A stretch of DNA of 64,000 bases. Source: UBA7702 sp040776805. GTDB lineage: Bacteria; Bacillota; Dehalobacteriia; UBA7702. The stretch is from the NCBI GenBank assembly GCA_040776805.1, contig JAXGZS010000003.1:248001-312000 (forward strand), in the 5' to 3' direction. The translations under genes were made by a program, and so were the position numbers. Shown piece after piece: positions 27,150 through 36,248 of the stretch. The notes below the pieces were generated by a model that had not been told where the DNA came from, made no database searches, and was given only the letters and a program-made list of their open reading frames with translations. The stretch's first letter is position 1. Every line of letters starts with the position of its first letter.

Positions 27150-27779
27150 TCAGGAACACAATTTAAAAAGTAACGACGCAAAATCAATACAAAACTTCAT
27201 ATCTTTAATGCTCAACTTCGCTTTATAGTATTCCTTGATTTGATTGACTTTGGTTACTTTTTCAAGCATCGTCGCCGCATCGGCACAAGCGATAGCTGAA
27301 ACAGATTTGTAGCCAGCCTCATAAAACGCCTTGGCCGCAACCGGCCCTATACCGTTGATTCTTACAAGATCGCAAAGACAAAACAATTCATCTGATATAG
27401 GCACATTAACATTACTTTCAAAATAGTCTTTTGATGTTTTAATTCCTGCCTCATTCAGTTCGGAAATCAAAGCAGTGTCGATACCGGGAAAACTTGCAAT
27501 TGGTACAGGCTTTTGTTCAAGACTTCCAGCTTCTCTTCTTAAAATAGTCAAGTAATCTTCAGATATACCGCTGTCAATCGAAAAAGACGCTATTTTCTGG
27601 GGAGTGGAAAGCCTTTTTCTAAGCTGAGTTACGGTATCAATTTCCTGATCTTCTAAAAGAGCGAATTTTTTATCAATATCATAAAACAGCATTTTTCGCC
27701 CCGGCAGGAGATTTTGTTTTTTCAGCAGTTCCTTATAATCCTGAATAGATAAGCTGTCTAAATCCAGATTGTACTTCAT
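27150..27779 (-). CDS. Helix-hairpin-helix (DUF4332-like) protein
   Basis: This 209-residue protein starts at MKYNLDLDSLSIQDYK with AAAGGAG upstream. HhH-like units are visible around FPGIDTALISELNEAGIKTS and LVRINGIGPVAAKAFYEAGY, resembling DUF4332. Such domains bind DNA or act as protein scaffolds. The N-terminal third has no recognisable motif. It lies at the edge of the accessory region, downstream of a HEAT-like gene. Confidence 0.6.
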   Translation of the reverse strand: MKYNLDLDSLSIQDYKELLKKQNLLPGRKMLFYDIDKKFALLEDQEIDTVTQLRKRLSTPQKIASFSIDSGISEDYLTILRREAGSLEQKPVPIASFPGIDTALISELNEAGIKTSKDYFESNVNVPISDELFCLCDLVRINGIGPVAAKAFYEAGYKSVSAIACADAATMLEKVTKVNQIKEYYKAKLSIKDMKFCIDFASLLFKLCS

Positions 27780-27903
27780 CTTTTTCTCCTTTAACGCCGG
27801 ATAAATAATCATCTTAAATTCTGATTTGTCAGCACCAATTGTAACATTGTTGTAGCGATTATACTATATAGAAACTGATTATCCCTTCTCATGCCGTCAG
27901 CCG

Positions 27904-28512
27904 CTATAAAAGAATTTCAATTTGCTTCTTTGACTTTTTATCTAATACTTCACCTGACAGCGCATTTAAGATAAAGTTTTCTATTTCATCTGTGTTATGC
28001 TCTCTCCTGATGATGAGCAGGACATTTAGGATATCAAGCAGTATGGATTTTCGCATGCTTTCTTTCACAGTCATAAGTTCAAAGGAAATCAATCCAGAAG
28101 CTATTTTATCCTGCAAGCCCGGTTTCGCTGAAGCAATTTTGCCCAACGCTTGAGTACATTGGCGTATCGTAATGGGTTTTTCGTCGTTTAGAAGCGTCAG
28201 GCATTCGTCAATCGTATCTTCCATCCTGTTTTCCGCATCCCATTTTACGTTCTCGGCAATCAGCATGAGCCCAAGGCTTCTCTGATAAGAATTGTCGCTT
28301 TTCAGTTTGTTTCTGAGGGTATCCCAATACGGATAGACATCATCAAATAATAAAGACCTGTTTTGCAGGAGGAGAAACACTTGATATCGGATACTATCAT
28401 CTTTTAGACTCAACCATTCGATAAGCTGTGGGATGTCCTCTTTTTCAAGTGCCTTTGACGATTCCTGTAAATCGCTTTTGGGAATCGACATGATACGATT
28501 TAATGTAATCAT
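27904..28512 (-). CDS. HEAT-like alpha-helical repeat protein
   Basis: This 202-residue protein consists of successive amphipathic helix pairs (IPQLIEWLSLKDDSIRYQVF, CTQALGKIASAKPGLQDKIA and similar), as in HEAT/ARM repeat proteins. It probably binds another protein. GGAGG precedes the ATG, which overlaps the stop of the membrane-protein gene by 2 bases less than a codon apart, so the pair is coupled. No enzymatic residues are seen. Confidence 0.55.
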   Translation of the reverse strand: MITLNRIMSIPKSDLQESSKALEKEDIPQLIEWLSLKDDSIRYQVFLLLQNRSLLFDDVYPYWDTLRNKLKSDNSYQRSLGLMLIAENVKWDAENRMEDTIDECLTLLNDEKPITIRQCTQALGKIASAKPGLQDKIASGLISFELMTVKESMRKSILLDILNVLLIIRREHNTDEIENFILNALSGEVLDKKSKKQIEILL

Positions 28513-28514
28513 CT

Positions 28515-28952
28515 TTATCCTCCAATCAAATAAAATGATGCAGCAATTATAGAAATTGCGATAGCATAGTAATGATACCACTTTTTATTCATTTTGCGTA
28601 GCAGTAAAATAGCCGTACCAACAGCCAGAAGCATTACCAAACCGATAATTATCGGAGTTTCATATAATTGAACTCCAATCCCAGACATAAATGTGGTAAG
28701 TGATCCAGTCAGAATACCGGCTTTTAGCCAATCTGGAATTCTGGTACGATATATTATCAGACAGAGAACAATCCAAATAATCCCGTATCCAACCCTTATC
28801 CATGACACAAAGCTATAGGATCCATCCTGATTTGCCATAGTTTCAAAGAGCGTGAATATCAGAAAATACAACATAAATGCCACTGCCATAGCAATAAAAC
28901 TTCCTACCGTAACAAGTACTCCATCTTTAATTATTCCGGATTTTTTATTCAT
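28515..28952 (-). CDS. Small polytopic membrane protein of unknown function
   Basis: This 145-residue protein has four or five transmembrane helices (about 9-33, 47-63, 72-90, 95-115 and 122-143) and no recognised family. The start MNKKSGIIKDG is preceded only by a weak site. It is paired with the HEAT-like gene directly downstream. Confidence 0.55.
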   Translation of the reverse strand: MNKKSGIIKDGVLVTVGSFIAMAVAFMLYFLIFTLFETMANQDGSYSFVSWIRVGYGIIWIVLCLIIYRTRIPDWLKAGILTGSLTTFMSGIGVQLYETPIIIGLVMLLAVGTAILLLRKMNKKWYHYYAIAISIIAASFYLIGG

Positions 28953-28982
28953 GTAGCATCCCACTTCTCTCATCATATCCAC

Positions 28983-29452
28983 TTTTATAAAGATATAAAT
29001 TTGATTTTTTCCACAGCCAACCTGTTCTCACAATCTCGAATTTTTCAAAAAGCATATAAGCCGACCTCACGCAAACCGCTGATATCAAAATCACTCTGTC
29101 GCGTTCAAAATCATGTCTTTGGACTTGTTTCCACGAAGCAATATTTTCACGATCCTCGAAAAATCCAGTATTACTGGATTTTCCACACACTCACTCATCC
29201 ACCCTCGACATCAATACTACCGTCTCAACGTGGAACGATAGCATCAGATTGATGTCGGGTATGTGTTTTGCTGATTTTCCGTGCGTGGGAATATATCCAT
29301 GACTGTTTTCATGGGTATATTCCTTGCGTGGAAACAAATCCACAGTCCCATTATAGTTTTTATCCGTTCTCGGAAACAAGTCAATGTTGCCGAATTATTT
29401 TCGTAAAGTAATGTTCTCTGCTGTCAAGTCATACGTTAACCGTTAGTAATAA
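28983..29452. other. Gene-poor, decayed stretch
   Basis: This 470-bp segment contains no intact gene. It includes a 21-bp near-palindrome at 29161-29181 (AAATCCAGTA / TACTGGATTT) that on the minus strand precedes a T run, so it may be an old terminator, and the rlmD-like scrap at 29191-29400. Confidence 0.5.
29191..29400 (-). pseudogene. 3' remnant resembling rlmD (23S rRNA uracil methyltransferase)
   Basis: The minus-strand frame contains two DLFPR segments and ends FHVETVVLMSRVDE. RlmD/TrmA-type methyltransferases end with LFPxTxHVETVVLL, so this looks like a rearranged gene end. The 3' end of this gene is a known integration site for some integrative elements, so it may mark an old attachment site. 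Only the tail is present. Confidence 0.4.
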
Positions 29453-29863
29453 TTAAAAGGTTCCGTTTTTCCTGCCGTAATCATGATAAATATATTTGTG
29501 CTCCCACACATCATCACGGTAGGAGCCATATTCGGTTATTTTGCAATCATTATACAAATCATCTGCCATCTCAAGAATGGTGTCTTTAAGTTCCAGATGT
29601 TTAATATACTTTTCAGGTATACCCTGCAAGCCAAGATAGGCTCCCATTATGTTACCAGTAACCGCTCCTGTTGAGTCACTGTCTCCGCCATGATTTACGG
29701 CAGCAATGATGGCTTTGTCAAAGCTATTGCTGTATTTCAAAGAACAATAAATTGCTATTGCTAATGTTTCTTCTGCCACCCAGCCTTCACCAAGTTCCCG
29801 TATTGCATCTATATCATTCATCTCTTTAGATGTTCTAGTCAAGCAAAATTGTAATACCAATTG

Positions 29864-30667
29864 TTAGTTTGAATGCCTTGCTTCAAACGGTGTTTTACTA
29901 CCGTTATATGAATGTGGTCTACGATGGTTGTACCAATCAAAAATATATTCATAGATACCTTGGTTCAAGTCCTCATCAGTCTCAAATGTGTATTGGTAAA
30001 CAAATTCAGTCTTTAACGTATTGTAGAAGCGTTCCATAGGTGCATTATCATAGGGATTGCCGGCTCTGCTCATACTTTGAGTAATATCATTATCCGCGCA
30101 GAAGGAAATAAATTCTCTGGACGCAAACTGGGAGCCCTGATCACTATGAAGTATTAGTTTTTCATTTATGCGATTAGCCTCAAGCGCAATTTTCAGTGTT
30201 TCTATTGCGAGGTTTGAATCAATCCATTTACTGTTAAGACTTGCCACAATGCTACGATCATATAGATCGATAATACTACAATTATAACGTTTTGCACCGT
30301 TTTTCAGGCTTAGATAAGTGAAGTCCGTGCACCAGATCTGGTTGGGTTTTGCAGCAATAAAATGCTGATCGACAAGGTTATCAAATATATGGTGTTGATA
30401 TCCTTTTGTATATGGCCGTTTTTTGCGGCGAACAATGGCTTTTATGCCTAGTTCACGCATGTACGAATAAACGGTTCCATAAGAACAATCAATCCCTTTG
30501 CGGTTGAGCAAATCACAGATCATTCGGTAGCCGATGGCACCATTAAGTTCATGGTATACTTCTTTAATTTGTTGTTTCAGAATTTCTTTTTGCTGACGGT
30601 AGGCGGCTTTGTGGTCTTTCAGGTAGTTGTAATAATCATTTGGGTACAGGTTAAGCCTGTTTAGCAA
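29864..30667 (-). CDS. IS-alpha OrfB, DDE transposase catalytic subunit
   Basis: This gives 267 codons from a TTG-type start, but the frame is open further upstream and is most likely reached by -1 frameshifting from OrfA. The HTH-like N-terminal part is followed by the IS3-type rve integrase core: WCTDFTYL (Asp), LHSDQGSQF (Asp) and PMERFYNTLK (Glu). It ends RPHSYNGSKTPFEARHSN. This is the intact copy; the 39772 copy is broken by indels. Confidence 0.9.
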   Translation of the reverse strand: MLNRLNLYPNDYYNYLKDHKAAYRQQKEILKQQIKEVYHELNGAIGYRMICDLLNRKGIDCSYGTVYSYMRELGIKAIVRRKKRPYTKGYQHHIFDNLVDQHFIAAKPNQIWCTDFTYLSLKNGAKRYNCSIIDLYDRSIVASLNSKWIDSNLAIETLKIALEANRINEKLILHSDQGSQFASREFISFCADNDITQSMSRAGNPYDNAPMERFYNTLKTEFVYQYTFETDEDLNQGIYEYIFDWYNHRRPHSYNGSKTPFEARHSN

Positions 30668-30717
30668 CCAATTGACACCAAATTCCGGGTGATACTTACA
30701 GATAAACTCATACTTTT

Positions 30718-31005
30718 TTATTCGATTTCCTTCGCAAAGAATGCTGCTGCCTTTTTTAAGAATGCAACCTCTTTTTGAGACTCAGCAAGTTCTTTTTTTA
30801 GGTGCTGAATTTCAATCATTTGATCCGTTTCATTTTGTAACTGTGGATTATTTTTGCATTCTTTGCGGTGTTTATCAAGCCAGTATCTGAAAGTGCCACT
30901 ACCTAAACTGTATTCGTCTGTCAGACTTTTGATGGTTCTTCCGTCTTCTATATGAAGCCGGATAATTTTTTCCCGAAGTACAGGATCGTACTTATTATTT
31001 GACAT
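30718..31005 (-). CDS. IS-alpha OrfA, helix-turn-helix transposase subunit
   Basis: These 95 residues start at MSNNKYDPVLREKI, with a GGGG site. An HTH (RTIKSLTDEYSLGSGTFRYW) is followed by a leucine-zipper-like coiled coil (MIEIQHLKKELAESQKEVA). TTA AAA AAG at 30751-30759 (minus strand) is a canonical A6G slip site; a -1 shift there joins directly into the OrfB frame, giving the OrfAB transposase. Confidence 0.9.
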   Translation of the reverse strand: MSNNKYDPVLREKIIRLHIEDGRTIKSLTDEYSLGSGTFRYWLDKHRKECKNNPQLQNETDQMIEIQHLKKELAESQKEVAFLKKAAAFFAKEIE

Positions 31006-31167
31006 ATTTGTAACCCCTTTCAAGTTTGAATTATATCATCAAACTCTCTCTTGGTGTTACAATTTTACTATAGCAGAACAAGATGATAGATCAATCGCTT
31101 TTTTCATCAAATTCAATTCCAGCCCGTTTTCTTTTGTGTTAGTTAACATAGGCTTCCTCCTGCACAT

Positions 31168-32337
31168 TTAGAATGGAAATTCTTCTTCCGGCACATCAAC
31201 GCGTATACCAGATATTTTCGCTATAAAGTTATTTAGTATTAAAATCTGAGATTGTTGAGTTGATGCTTTGAACCAATCCAAAAATTCTCTCACAGTATCG
31301 CATGGAATATTGACATGACTATTATAGCGATATCCACAATTCACAATACTTCCAATTACATCAGTATTTTTCTGTATGACATCTTCAAAAGCATTAGTCA
31401 TAAGCGCCTTCTCAAGTCTGGTTACAAAATTGGCAGTATCAGTGTTGAACTTTGCTTCCTCCATGTATGAACTTATCGTTTCATACACCAAACCAGTGAA
31501 ACTCTGATATGTATCTCTGTCTTCCTTCGATATCTGCATATTTACAAAGTCATGTTTTCCAATGGCTTCGCGTACCGCTGCAAAGCTCTCATAACGATTT
31601 TCCGGTTTTTTCTCTATCATTCTGTTTAAAATATCATTATACGAGAAGTCTGTTTCATCGCAATCTTTTGCATTGGAAATCAACCTTTTTAGCATTTCAG
31701 CAAGATAAAACATATCCGTAAGGCTTGTGTAAATGCCATCATAATACTCTTGAGGTAATGTGTCAGAAGCAGCGCGATTTATTTTTGATACCAAGCTATC
31801 TGTATTTTTTTCAGCTTTGGTAAATATCTTTCCTATTCCAAAATCAATCATCTTTACAGTTCCGGCCTTATCTATGAGAATGTTACCCTCGCGTATATCT
31901 CGGTGGATAATTCCATGAGCCTGAATATAGCAAAACGCATCAATTAATTGAATAAAAACATCGTCCAATGTTATGGTTTCAATCGGCGCCCAATAATCAT
32001 CAATAAACTTTCCTATGTTTTGACCATCTATGTACTCCATCAGAATATATCCAGAGAAAATATTCTCATAAGCATAATAATTATAAACCCGCACAATATT
32101 CCTGTGGTTTAGTTTGTATAAAATCTTGATTTCATCAAGAAAATTTTTATAAAACTGTTCTTTAATTTCGTCATATTCAGGTTCATATTTTTTTGCAACA
32201 AACAGCTCATCGATAAATGGGTCTTGAAGTAAAACCGTCTTGCCAAATGAACCTCCACCAAGGTCGTTATTCACCATTATGTAGTCTTTTTGTTTCAAAA
32301 ATGGAATGATATCTCCGTTTTGTTTCGCAATAGCCAT
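31168..32337 (-). CDS. Eukaryotic-like Ser/Thr protein kinase
   Basis: This 389-residue cytosolic kinase has a glycine loop GGGSFG (27-32), the VAIK-type lysine in FVAKK near 49, catalytic loop IHRDIREGNIL (145-147), DFG at 165-167, and an activation segment leading to YTSLTDMFYLAEML. About 150 C-terminal residues after the kinase core are helical and unrecognised. There is no transmembrane or PASTA region, unlike PrkC. It is directly upstream of an ADP-ribosylglycohydrolase-like gene, with a start in GGAG context. Kinase-ARH pairs in mobile regions suggest a stress or anti-phage role; this is inferred. Confidence 0.88.
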   Translation of the reverse strand: MAIAKQNGDIIPFLKQKDYIMVNNDLGGGSFGKTVLLQDPFIDELFVAKKYEPEYDEIKEQFYKNFLDEIKILYKLNHRNIVRVYNYYAYENIFSGYILMEYIDGQNIGKFIDDYWAPIETITLDDVFIQLIDAFCYIQAHGIIHRDIREGNILIDKAGTVKMIDFGIGKIFTKAEKNTDSLVSKINRAASDTLPQEYYDGIYTSLTDMFYLAEMLKRLISNAKDCDETDFSYNDILNRMIEKKPENRYESFAAVREAIGKHDFVNMQISKEDRDTYQSFTGLVYETISSYMEEAKFNTDTANFVTRLEKALMTNAFEDVIQKNTDVIGSIVNCGYRYNSHVNIPCDTVREFLDWFKASTQQSQILILNNFIAKISGIRVDVPEEEFPF

Positions 32338-32737
32338 GCTTCCATCTCCTTCACTATTGTTTTACCGGGCAGAGTCATAATCCCAAAGTTACGCCTCTCG
32401 ATAGACTCTTGGAGATAATCCTCCAAGGGTCTTTTGTTGCCTTACATTTATATAATAATCCATGTATTATTCAACAACTTCTTTTACGTCCTCAAAGCTT
32501 CTAGTCCGGTTTCCCATATCATTTCCTTCGTCCATTCACGTCGTGCTTTCTGATACTCAACTCGAATTGTGTAGCATGATTCTTTTTGTGTGTCAACAGA
32601 ACCGTCCCCATGTCATGGAACCGTCCCCATGTCATGTGTCAAATAAGCGCCTTATGTCATACGGTCTTCAAGCCAGAGCATAAAACTTTCCCATGATAAT
32701 ACAACCTGATTTTAAGCAGTATTATCCTGATTCGAGA
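32338..32737. other. Intergenic stretch with a tandem 19-bp repeat
   Basis: No gene is convincing in this 400 bp. It contains the kinase upstream region and the direct repeat at 32599-32636. Confidence 0.5.
32599..32636. repeat. Tandem 19-bp direct repeat
   Basis: Two exact copies of GAACCGTCCCCATGTCATG lie head to tail, flanked by TGTCAACA and TGTCAAAT. Sequences of the type AACCGTCCCC often occur as dispersed repeats in Firmicutes, commonly linked to REP-type transposases; no such gene is present here. Confidence 0.75.
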
Positions 32738-32950
32738 TTACTTTAAATGATCCCATTTTCTAAAGTGATTACAGTTTGTAGCCTGATCAGCACGCTTGCT
32801 TTTGCCTTTAGTGCTGGCGCTTTTTGCATTTAGACAGACGCCCAAGTCTCCAAGGCTCTTGACTTCTGCCTTATCCTTAAAAGCACTTACTTTTCTTGGA
32901 CCATCCCAATACTGACAGTTACAACAATGATTACCGTTTATAATTGCCAT
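32738..32950 (-). CDS. Small Cys-rich protein
   Basis: These 70 residues start at MAIINGNHCCNCQYWDG after a strong AGGAGG. Cysteines at CCNC, GVC and NCNHF, with a final FRKWDHLK, suggest a zinc or Fe-S knuckle. It starts 11 nt after the PD-(D/E)XK gene, so the two are one operon. Function is unknown; it may be a partner of the nuclease. Confidence 0.65.
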   Translation of the reverse strand: MAIINGNHCCNCQYWDGPRKVSAFKDKAEVKSLGDLGVCLNAKSASTKGKSKRADQATNCNHFRKWDHLK

Positions 32951-32961
32951 CTCAACACCTC

Positions 32962-34134
32962 CTAATCTACATTAAACTCCAGATACCTATCACCTTGTTT
33001 AATCTTGCCATTTATAAATTGCCCTGCAGTAAAGAAAATCTGCAGTTTGCATTTAATTATTTCAATTAGCTCTCCGATCGTTTTAGACTCAACCGGAATA
33101 TGGCATTTCAACATATGCAGCATATTATCCTTATTGGACGGGATCTTTATTCCATCTGTACAGAATTTCGTTAAGTCCTGACAGCATGCAGATCTGTTCT
33201 TTTTGGATTGATCTTTAAGTCCACTGCTCATGTTACGGAATGGAATGTAGTCAATCCATTCATGTGTATCGTATGTTACTTTCCAGTATTCCCAGTTTAA
33301 AAACATGTCAATAGAATCGCTGTTCCATTCTATCCTTGTAAACAGCCAGATATTGTCTTCCTCTGTATGGCCCAATTTTCCCCATGCGCTATTGTCTGTA
33401 ATATCTGTTCTAAAAGTTGTATGGCCGCTACCATTAACACGACCATTATATATTCTGTAGCTTTTACAATTCTCGCCAACATCCAAACCCCACTCATTAT
33501 CAAGCAGACCCGCAGTAAACAATGAATATGGTCCTATCCAGCTGTTGTTTTTATTGTTTACTAATTCGGAATACATTCTGCTCTTATAAAATTTTTCAAA
33601 ATCGAGATAATCCTCTGACCTGTGAAGTAGCGCCTTCCTGATTAAATCGAGGTATTCATCCTGAAACGATACCTGGCTTAAAGTTTCTGCGTAGTAGTCC
33701 GCCCACCTTACAGATATAAAGCCATCTGCACTTGCAGAGACTCCTGCGAGCGTGAAATAATAAAACTGAACATCCGCATTATTTAAATCGATGTCGGTCA
33801 TCCCGCTGATTGATGATCTGATTTTATCAGTATTTTCCTTGTAGTCTTTTGTTTGGCCCCTGCCCTCCGTTGAATACATTTTTGATTCTATAAGGGCAAT
33901 GTGGTTCTCACTGCACAGGATCAAATCCGGTGTTATCTTTGACCTGCCGTTCTCAGTTTCCATGCCTAAAGTCACAGAACACCGAAAAGCCTTATAATCA
34001 TTGGAGCCTTTGAATCCCCAAGTGCCAGAGGACACCTTCCTGAACTCAGAGCTCTGCTCCATGAAAGCATGGAGACAAAAGGTATGAATGTCTTCTTTGG
34101 TATCTATTTTAAGATAGTCAAATAAATCAGCCAT
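32962..34134 (-). CDS. PD-(D/E)XK superfamily nuclease-like protein
   Basis: This 390-residue protein has KITPDLIL (Asp70) followed by HIALIESKM (Glu83-x-Lys85), the active-site pattern of PD-(D/E)XK nucleases (PDDEXK_4 type). The remaining 280 residues, rich in aromatic residues, have no named domain. It may cut DNA as part of a defence function; no methylase partner is nearby, although an hsdR tail lies upstream. GGGAGG precedes the start. It probably drives the small Cys-rich gene. Confidence 0.7.
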   Translation of the reverse strand: MADLFDYLKIDTKEDIHTFCLHAFMEQSSEFRKVSSGTWGFKGSNDYKAFRCSVTLGMETENGRSKITPDLILCSENHIALIESKMYSTEGRGQTKDYKENTDKIRSSISGMTDIDLNNADVQFYYFTLAGVSASADGFISVRWADYYAETLSQVSFQDEYLDLIRKALLHRSEDYLDFEKFYKSRMYSELVNNKNNSWIGPYSLFTAGLLDNEWGLDVGENCKSYRIYNGRVNGSGHTTFRTDITDNSAWGKLGHTEEDNIWLFTRIEWNSDSIDMFLNWEYWKVTYDTHEWIDYIPFRNMSSGLKDQSKKNRSACCQDLTKFCTDGIKIPSNKDNMLHMLKCHIPVESKTIGELIEIIKCKLQIFFTAGQFINGKIKQGDRYLEFNVD

Positions 34135-34241
34135 TATTTAAAAACCTCCCGGAGTTGTTGTCACCGTTTAGCCTATTGTACCACTTAGATAAGACAACGC
34201 CGCACAAAGCTGGCCTGGGGTTGCCTTAGACTTTATAATGC

Positions 34242-34480
34242 TTACTGGTTTTCAGACCACATCTCACACTGATTGAATACGGTCTGGACCGCGTCTTCCA
34301 TGCCTTCCGGCGGATACTTGTACTTCTTGAGCAGTCCCTTGACCATACGACGCATACCGGCGCGGGCAGACTCTTTCTTTTCCCAATCGACCGTTCGGGA
34401 TTTACGCAGTTCTTCGGTGAGTTCTTTGGTAATGGCAATTAGCTGGTCATTTGAATATACATCTTTGACGGCTCTGGGCT
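34242..34480 (-). pseudogene. 3' remnant of a type I restriction HsdR gene
   Basis: A frame on the minus strand reads SNDQLIAITKELTEELRKSR, then VDWEKKESARAGMRRMVKGL and ends QTVFNQCEMWSENQ before a stop at 34242. This is the C-terminal end of type I restriction R subunits (DUF3387). Only about 75 residues remain; the motor and nuclease domains are gone. Confidence 0.7.
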
Positions 34481-34953
34481 GTGTTAACTATGTCATTTGG
34501 TTCAGGACAAGGTCCATAACCCATACCGTTAGAGACAATACGCACCTTTTTCAGTGTACCTTGGAATATGAACGGGTTCTCTCCGGAAAGCAAAGCTAAT
34601 CGGCTAAGTGCCAGAATAAACCATGTACGATTTTGTGGTTCCAAGATTTCCTCACCAGTATATGCCCAGTGGTTAAAATATCTCCATCGAGAATAAATTG
34701 CAGACCCCAGCAGAGGAATGTCTGTCACATCATCGATGATTCTGTCCAGTGCCTCGTGGTTACTTGCTGCATGTCCATATTTTTCAGAAAAGGCATGACC
34801 ACAGTCCATCTCAAAGCCGAGATCAGCACAATCATCAGCCATCCAATGGTCAACCAGTTCTATATAATTGATGTTTTGGTCACGAAACTTATCGCACCAT
34901 TTAACAGCAAAATCATGAATTTGTTTTGACCTGAACCCGAAAAAGTTCGTCAA
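34447..34953 (-). CDS. Hypothetical protein running into the hsdR remnant
   Basis: These 168 codons start at TTG (TNFFGFRSKQIHDF) without a good ribosome binding site. The body (HAFSEKYGHAASNHEALDRI, LGSAIYSRWRYFNHWAY) looks like a real soluble protein that I do not recognise. The last codons overlap the hsdR remnant in another frame, so its natural C-terminus has probably been replaced by a deletion junction. Confidence 0.45.
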   Translation of the reverse strand: MTNFFGFRSKQIHDFAVKWCDKFRDQNINYIELVDHWMADDCADLGFEMDCGHAFSEKYGHAASNHEALDRIIDDVTDIPLLGSAIYSRWRYFNHWAYTGEEILEPQNRTWFILALSRLALLSGENPFIFQGTLKKVRIVSNGMGYGPCPEPNDIVNTAQSRQRCIFK

Positions 34954-34993
34954 TAGGAATGTTAATCATGATATGTTAAAATAAAAGAAATGG

Positions 34994-36248
34994 TGGTGCT
35001 AGTATATAACAGTGGACACGAGAAGTTTAACAGGTTAAAATTTCAATAAAGAAAGGTGAGTGTTAAACAGTGTCCAATCACGGTGTCCGGTATTCGGACG
35101 ATTTCAAAAACAACTTGTGGATCTTTATCGCTCAGGTCAATCCGTTTCCTACCTGACGCGAATATGGCGTATCAAATGTAACCATTTACAAATGGATAAA
35201 ACAACTTTCTCCCATTCAAATATCTGAAGGAGAAGAAATCTCGGCAAAGGATTACAAGGCCATGCAAAAACGTATAGCCGAACTCGAAATGGAGTGTGAA
35301 ATCCTAAAAAAAGCTACCGCCATATTCGCAAGAAAACGATAGATGAAATAGTAAATTTCATAGAATCCCACAAAATAAAATATACCATTAAGCGTATATG
35401 CAAGGTCTTAAAGTTTCCACGAAGCACATATTATGATGTTTAAATCCAGTTCCATCAAAAAGGCAGCGGGAAAGCCAAATATTTGATGAGGCTATTCGAT
35501 CCATTTACCAGGAAAGCAAGAATCGTTACGGTGCTCCAAAGATTCAAAAGGCGTTGGATCTCAAGGGGATAAAATCCAGTTTAAAGCGTGTTCAGCGGCA
35601 TATGGTCAACCTTGATTAAAGTCCATCGTCGTCAAAAAATACCGTCCTCATTCTTCTAAAAAGACGGTGGAAGAACGGGAAAATTTATTGAACAGGGATT
35701 TCACAACCACCGCATCAACCAAAAGTGGTGTACTGACATCACATACATCCATACCGTCAATGACGGGTGGACGTATCTGGCATCAGTAATGGATTTTCAC
35801 AGCAAAAAGATTATAGGGTATGCTTATTCAAAAGCCATGACGGCGGAAATGGCTGTCAAAGCCATTGAAAATGCGTGCATAAACGTAAAAGAAACAACAG
35901 GGATCATACTGCACAGCGACCTTGGAACCCAATACACCAGCAGACTGTTTGAGGACTGCCTTCTGAGCAGAAAAATGAACCATTCTTACAGCAGAAAAGG
36001 AAATCCTTATGATAATGCCTGTATTGAGTCGTTTCATTCAATCCTGAAAAAGGAAGAAATCCATCATCACAGCTATTTTGATTTCGAGATGGCCGGCAAG
36101 GCAATCTTTGAATATATTGAATCCTGGTACAATCGCAAAAGGATTCACAGCAGTCTTAACTATATGACCCCTCAAGCATTTGAGGATGCAGCAAAGGCTG
36201 CGGCTTAAAAACTAAACTTTTCGTGTCTACGATATTGACTCAAATCCA
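34994..36248 (+). mobile_element. IS-beta copy A, IS3 family, frame-disrupted
   Basis: This is a full-length 1255-bp copy from TGGTGCTAGTATATAAC to CTCAAATCCA, with inverted repeats sharing GACACGA and AAGTTTA. Both orfs carry one-base indels relative to copy C. It joins copy B at 36248/36249 at the same point as C joins D. Confidence 0.88.
35340..36208 (+). pseudogene. IS-beta copy A OrfB (frameshifted DDE transposase)
   Basis: The DDE core is readable from 35789 (MDFHSKKIIGYAYSKAM, HSDLGTQYTS, CIESFHSILKK, ending AFEDAAKAAA). Upstream, the first catalytic segment WCTDITYIH lies in another frame, since single bases are lost near 35610. The protein cannot be made in one piece. Confidence 0.8.

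Larger units (their letters stand above)
29831..31080 (-). mobile_element. IS-alpha copy 1, IS3 family
   Basis: This 1250-bp element has TG...CA ends (TGTTCTAGTCAAGC on the plus strand and CTATAGCAGAACA at the other side), imperfect inverted repeats that share AAAATTGTAA, and a 3-bp target duplication AGA (29828-29830 and 31081-31083). It carries orfA and orfB with a DDE catalytic triad. A second, decayed copy is at 39772. Confidence 0.92.
29453..31149 (-). pseudogene. ADP-ribosylglycohydrolase-like gene interrupted by IS-alpha
   Basis: Codons 1-23 lie at 31149-31081 (start MLTNTKENGLELN, with AGGAGG upstream), and the rest at 29827-29453. Removing the insertion sequence and one AGA target repeat joins them in frame to give 147 residues. 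The C-terminal part carries GEGWVAEETLAIAIYC and NHGGDSDSTGAVTGN, the metal-binding half of ADP-ribosylglycohydrolases, which remove ADP-ribose from targets. A complete family member has an N-terminal half of 100 or more residues that is missing even in the restored frame. The downstream piece alone could give a 125-residue peptide. It follows the kinase gene closely. Confidence 0.8.

Noticed and set aside
29160..29183. Palindrome as a recombination site
   Set aside because: On the minus strand it is followed by T residues just after the rlmD-like end, so an old terminator is simpler.
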